A stretch of DNA of 64,000 nt from positions 46,173,001 to 46,237,000 of the forward strand of contig NC_080588.1 of the NCBI RefSeq assembly GCF_029962835.1, read 5' to 3'. Source of the stretch: Magnolia sinica (taxonomy: Eukaryota > Streptophyta > Magnoliopsida > Magnoliales > Magnoliaceae). Of this stretch, positions 59,712 through 64,000 are shown in pieces. A program made the position numbers and the translations under genes. The stretch's first letter is position 1. Each line of letters begins with the position of its first letter. The notes under the pieces were generated by a model. It made no database searches. It was given only the letters and a program-made list of their open reading frames with translations, and was not told where the DNA came from.

Positions 59712-59719
59712 TATAAATA
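59712..59719 (+). promoter_or_regulatory. TATA box of copia solo LTR
   Basis: TATAAATA followed by a CT-rich leader, directly after the GGCCAGCCGAAC cluster. Confidence 0.65.
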
Positions 59720-60603
59720 GAGACTTTCTCTTACTCTTTAAACCATGAAAATTCATAGTCTTACATTGTGTTGTAAAGAGAAATCCTTCAAGCCTCCTTA
59801 AGCTATTTTTGTTGTAATTCATATTTTATTATTAGCTTATTCTATTCTCCTTCTTAAAGTTAGATTAAACTGTTTTTTCTAGAGTAATCCATACTCTACT
59901 TTAAGAAATGATAGAATTGAATCTGCAGCAATAGGGTTTCATTTATTTCATTGAAAATCTATTAGATCCATTTATATCTTTTTCGGTTGAACTCATACAA
60001 CGACTTCATAAATATCCCAAGAAGAAGATCGCTGCATTCAAGCTACAGCTACGATTTTGACTCGTTAAATCGAAGATAAGTACCTTCTTTTAAATTATTT
60101 CAGTTTGAGTCTGTCTGAGATAGCCTGAAACTCTCAGCGGGTTCGTTTATGGTGACCCCGTAAAATCACAGAGTGGGTTTGATTGTGATAGCACGTGAAA
60201 ATCGCAATAACTGTATAAGGTTGTTAAGGTGACCCTGGAAAACCTTGAAATAGTGAAAGCCAAAATTGGTGTAGTAATTTTGGGAGTGGAGTAGGTTGCA
60301 TTGAGGCACCGAACCACTATAACTCTTTTGTGTATTATAGAGATTGGATATTATTATTTGTGCTATTGTGTTTTTCTTATTCTTTACATTAGTTTGAGAT
60401 TTTGATTTCAAAGATGTCATGACATAAGGTTGTCCTACCTAAATCTTTTAGGTATAAGGTTGTCCTACGAATTATTTGATATCTAGAATTTAATACTTTG
60501 TTAAATTGTATTACATTGATTTATTATTTCGTATTATACCGAAATATTTGGCATTGTCCTATTCACCCCCCTCTAGGACATTTATAGCTCATCTTTCAGT
60601 ATG

Positions 60604-61483
60604 TATGTTACAAGCACAAATACCATAAATAATTTCTGCAATCTTTTCGGGTTCTACCTTCTTAAGTTCCATGGCCTCGACTTTTCTTGTGAATTTGGAC
60701 ACTCTTGTATTTATATCATCTTCCTCTTTTAGAATATAAATTCCTCCCCTTTGCTTTGATTAAGTAGGCTTAGAAGTCGTAATTCTTAAAGAGGTATCCC
60801 ATGATTACGCGTTTTCAACAAGTTTATCAAAATAATCCCAGGCATCATTGGCTTCCTTATTCATGAATTTCTTATTACACATCATCTCCACAAATTGGCA
60901 CATGAGTGAAGTCAATCCCTCATAGAAAAAGCTTGTTATATGCCATGTTTCGTAGCCATGTTGTGGACATGAATTTATGAGATCCTTAAATCGCTCCCAA
61001 CATTGGAAGAAGGTCTCATCTTCTTTTTGCGCAAAATTCATAATTGTTTTCCTTAAAGTACTTGTTTTATGATAGGGGAAGAACTTTTTAAGGAACTCCC
61101 TTGTCATCTTAGCCCACGTGCTAATAGACCTTAGTCTTATGGAATGTAACCACAACTTAGCCTTTTCTTTTAAAGAGCAATGAAATAATTTCAGTCTAAC
61201 TATGTCCTTAGACACATTTGGAAAGTGTAATGTAGATATGATTTCATTGAACTCTTTCATATGCAAGTATGGACTTTCAGATTCTACTCCATGAAACTTA
61301 GGTAGGAGTTGAATTACCCCTGGTTTAATATCCACAGTTCCTGCATTCAATGGAAATATCATGCAGGAAGTACTCACTCTCGCCGGTTGTAAATAATCTC
61401 ATAAAACGAGGCGGGGGTGCATTATGCATCTCGTTTTCATCTTGAACTTCCTTAACTGGTGGTTGAAGTTGATTTGCAGCCAT
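60604..61483 (-). pseudogene. Athila-like element A: gag, N-terminal and core part
   Basis: An ATG at 61,481-61,483 begins MAANQLQPPVKEVQDENE, matching the start of element B gag. A stop (TGA where B has Arg in TLRDYLQP) follows. A 190-codon open frame at 61,377-60,805 then covers the core: LFHCSLKEKAKLWLHSIRL, MTREFLKKFFPYHKTS, FFQCWERFKDLINSCPQHGY. The zinc knuckle region at about 60,650-60,604 has lost its first Cys (YGIC). The copia solo LTR breaks the gene at 60,603. Confidence 0.8.
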
Positions 61484-61870
61484 TAGTTCAATTAACTGAG
61501 AGGATCTCTAGTGGTGTCTAATCCTTTAATGGATAGACAGCCCTTCGACTAATCCTCATTCACTTAAGAGATGTTGAGTATTTTCATGAACCCACTTGGG
61601 CATGAAACACGCACAACCCTCAAGGACCAAACAACTAAAGCTTAGAAGAAAGAAAACTAAAGCAAATAAAAAATCTAGAAAAGAAAGAGAGAATTGAAAA
61701 GAGGTTACCGGATTGGAGTTGCTATATTAAGATCCTATAAAACAAAAAACAATATTATTTTCTAAAAACAATTTTAGAAAAAATCATAACCTAAATAAAA
61801 AGTAAAAAAGTTAACCCTGATCTTAACATAATTCTAATACCAATTAATTATAGAAAAACGTAGCTATAGT
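61484..61870 (-). other. 5' leader of element A
   Basis: A-rich non-coding DNA lies between the primer-binding site and gag, similar in style to the leader of element B. No gene is seen. Confidence 0.55.
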
Positions 61871-61889
61871 CCTTGGCAACGGCGCCAAA
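61871..61889 (-). other. Primer-binding site of element A
   Basis: The minus strand reads TTTGGCGCCGTTGCCAAGG directly inside the right LTR, close to the Athila-type site usually assigned to tRNA-Asp. It is better preserved than in element B. Confidence 0.7.
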
Positions 61890-61893
61890 AACT

Positions 61894-63088
61894 TATTCAT
61901 AAACCCAAGTGTAGGGTCGCGATGTAGTAATAACTCGTGAGAACAAGGTCGAATCCACAGGGACTAAACTTGTAAGTATTTTGAAAAGAACTAGAAATTA
62001 AACTAAAAGAAGATCTAAATCTGAATTCTGGAATAAAAGAGAGTAATTGTGGTAATGTTTAAACTATTAATTAAAGATAAAAACTAGGGTGTCAAGGATC
62101 CACTTGTAGCTATCAAGATGCTACCTTACTTGATTCAAGGAACACAGTTGGAATTGGAGTCCTATCTTATCCAATTGGAAGAGAAAGCAATTTAAATCAA
62201 ATTTGAACTTTTTATTGATATAATTCTCAATGAAGGAGAATTATGAAGACTGGAAGGGATTCTATCACCCTACCATGCCCAGGAGACGATGGTGAACAAC
62301 AAGATTTACCAATCTCAAAATTTTAAAATAGGAAAAGAAGATATCCAAAGCTATCATAACATCTATTATAATTTGAGTCACAATAAATCATAGAAAAGTA
62401 AAAATATTCCTTTAACATCAAACTAGAAATCAATGAGGTTCAATAAGAACAAAAATCAAAGCAAAATAAACATCCAAACACACTACAAAATTCACCTCTT
62501 AGCCCTAACTAAGAGGTTTAACCAACTATAAATATGATTAAAACCAAATCTCTTAAACAAAGTATGAAAAATAAACTAGGGAAGAAGAAAAGCTCTTTTG
62601 CAGCTGTTCCACCATTATGTATGCTCCTTAAGACATTTCCAAACCCTAGAAGATGCTTTGGAGCATCCCAGGGAGTCCTATTTATAGTTGTAGAACTCCA
62701 ACTTTCGCACCTAGTTAGAAAAATCTAGAAACTGCCTCAAATTTATGCACTTTGCGTAGTTTCCCAAAATATACTCGGAGTTTCAGAAATATTTTTTCAG
62801 GATAATTTCAGGATTCCTTTTCTTCACTTCAAATATTTTATTCTCTTCATTCCTCACTTAGTTTTCTTAGATCTTTAGTATGTGAATTCTTCATTAATGA
62901 CTTCTAAATCTCCAAATCTTTATTTAATAATCTTTTGAGAATAAATCTTCCTTTTAACATCAATTTCACCTTAAACTCTCAAAATCACCTCGCACATGAA
63001 AACATGAATAATTAAATCGATTAAGCACTATTATGTTTATAAAACCAAGGTATAAATAGGGAGAAATACACAATATTTCATACTAAAA
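61894..63088 (-). mobile_element. 5' LTR of Athila-like element A (right outer LTR)
   Basis: About 1.2 kb, alignable with 34,777-36,028 throughout. The terminal TG/CA dinucleotides are eroded (starts near TATTCATAAACCC, ends near TACTAAAA). A minus-strand TATAAATA lies at 62,679-62,686. The flank continues in the copia integrase frame that ends at 34,776 on the other side. A clear 5-bp duplication is no longer visible. Confidence 0.8.
62679..62686 (-). promoter_or_regulatory. TATA box of right LTR A
   Basis: TATAAATA on the minus strand, conserved among the three Athila-like LTRs. Confidence 0.6.
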
Positions 63089-64000
63089 GGTCAACCCCCA
63101 TACATCAGAATGCACATAATCTAGAACCCTCTTATATACATGTTTCTCATGTTTAAAAGGACAAGCTTGATTGTTTACCATATATACAACGCTTACATAT
63201 ACTGGAATTAAATAACGGTCAAAAAGTATCTTCATGCTCCGCTCGCTCATGTGTCCTAGGTGCGCATGCCACATATGTGCGGACGTAGAATCCTCTTCAG
63301 TTGCTACAGATCCACCCAATGAAGTGCTCCCGATCAACTCATAAAGGTTACCATTCTTCTGTGCCTTCATGACTATGAGTGCCCCCTTTGAAACTTTAAG
63401 GGCACATTTGAACCCAGTGAGTGCACAGAGATATCAGACTATTCCTCAACTTAGGAAAGCCTCTCACATCTGTCCAGATATGCTCCATGCCATCAAACAT
63501 CTTGATGCACACCAACCCAAAACCAACCACGTTATGGACATTGTTATTACCCACAAACACATGGCCACCATCGCACTTACTATAACTGATGAACCAACTC
63601 ATATAAGGGGTCATGTGATATGAATCCTCAGTAATAAAAATTTATTCATCACTGAAATATTTGGATTTTTATGCGGTTAAAAATGTCACTACCACCTGCT
63701 TCTTTAACGAATTCTGTAGTGCTGGCCTCTATAGAAGAACTTTCTGATTTCTCATTCCTCGAATTAGGATTCTGACCATCCTTCTTCATATGCAACGTCA
63801 TGCCACAGTTCCAGTACTTCATCTTACCTTTGTCCTTGCCCTTGAATTTGGATCTCAATCGCAAAGATCCACTATCCCACTCAAAATTCCCCCCATTGTA
63901 ATCAGTGCACTATAAAAACACCTATGTCACCGCTTTTCTTTCTCATTGCCTTTAACTCAAGTACTGAGATAACGTTCTCAACATTAATGTTTATACACAA
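63089..64000 (-). pseudogene. Ty1/copia gag knuckle, protease region and pre-integrase domain
   Basis: Minus-strand order: a decayed CCHC knuckle (63,864-63,649, YWNCGMTLHMKKDG, with first and last Cys lost), the post-protease segment (63,614-63,396, MTPYMSWF, then DGGHVFVGNNN, then WTDVRGFPKLRNSLISL), and the gag-pre-integrase domain (63,370-63,083, MWHAHLGHMSERSMKIL, then CPFKHEKHVYKRVLDYVHSD). It stops at DVWGLT, exactly where the integrase piece at 34,776 resumes, so both belong to one copia element of the Tnt1/SIRE style. The 5' end lies beyond the window. Confidence 0.85.

Larger units (their letters stand above)
59080..60598 (+). mobile_element. Ty1/copia solo LTR, 1,519 bp, with perfect GTATG target duplication
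   Basis: Ends TGTAAGTGC...CATCTTTCA, flanked by GTATG at 59,075-59,079 and 60,599-60,603. Near the 3' end it has ATTCACCCCCCTCTAGG, a phrase typical of copia LTRs just before the primer site. A plus-strand TATAAATA is at 59,712-59,719. No internal copia sequence remains. It sits inside the gag of element A. Confidence 0.9.

Noticed and set aside
34772..63093. Five-bp target duplication for outer element A
   Set aside because: Flanks TCGAT and TTGAC (minus strand) agree at only three of five bases, so the duplication cannot be claimed. The nested relation rests on the split copia frame.
1..64000. tRNA, rRNA or other structural RNA genes
   Set aside because: No segment showed tRNA box sequences in the right spacing or rRNA-like conserved stretches. 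The only tRNA-related sequences are retrotransposon primer-binding sites.

Overview
The window reads as repeat-dominated nuclear DNA from a flowering plant with a large genome. The main evidence is Ty1/copia, Athila-like Ty3/gypsy and chromovirus-like LTR retrotransposons, long solo LTRs, a plant-mobile-domain (PMD) gene relic, and a large tandem satellite. I found no intact host gene, rRNA, tRNA or CRISPR array. Style and repeat content would fit a magnoliid or similar lineage, but the species cannot be fixed from this sequence.

Positions 1-30,278 are a satellite domain. A 136-bp monomer forms arrays in both orientations: 535-754 (+), 755-1,113 plus 4,168-6,460 (-, split by a ~3 kb solo LTR), 8,209-9,552 (-) and 10,241-29,394 (+, about 19 kb). 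The last two arrays are bounded outside by a pair of inverted arms (7,445-8,208 and 29,395-30,278). Each arm carries the 3' end of the same decayed gene, which encodes a zinc-knuckle-like tail, followed directly by a 42-bp minisatellite. The 136-bp monomer splits into 31+42+63 bp modules that each begin CACGGTC, so it looks like an amplified derivative of that minisatellite. Two copies of a palindrome-rich block (1-240 and 9,934-10,172) lie just before arrays.

Positions 30,279-31,673 are unassigned transposon-like DNA. From 31,674 to the right end the window is a nest of LTR retrotransposons, mostly read on the minus strand. The outermost is a decayed Ty1/copia element: 3' LTR and pol at 31,674-34,776, gag/protease/pre-integrase at 63,089-64,000. 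Its integrase is split by about 28.3 kb. The insert is bounded by a related pair of Athila-like LTRs (34,777-36,028 and 61,894-63,088, element A). Element A has gag and pol through RNase H but no recognisable integrase. It is interrupted by a second Athila-like element (B: LTR 49,438-50,773, gag and protease), by a 5.26-kb solo LTR with a perfect GATCC target duplication, and by a 1.5-kb copia solo LTR with a perfect GTATG duplication. A PMD pseudogene (about 37,960-40,166) also lies inside the nest, with its upstream flank split by a 4.08-kb solo LTR (GGTTT/GGTTC).

The most unusual recurring pattern is that several unrelated LTRs or LTR-like blocks carry a cluster of short self-complementary motifs close to their TATA box, usually just upstream. 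Each family has its own motif: TCGATATATCGA, CGACTAGTCGA, GTTCGGCCAGCCGAAC, TCGATGNNATCGA or GAGTTGC...GCAACTC. Direct comparison of two related Athila LTRs shows that such a cluster can be present in one and absent from the other.
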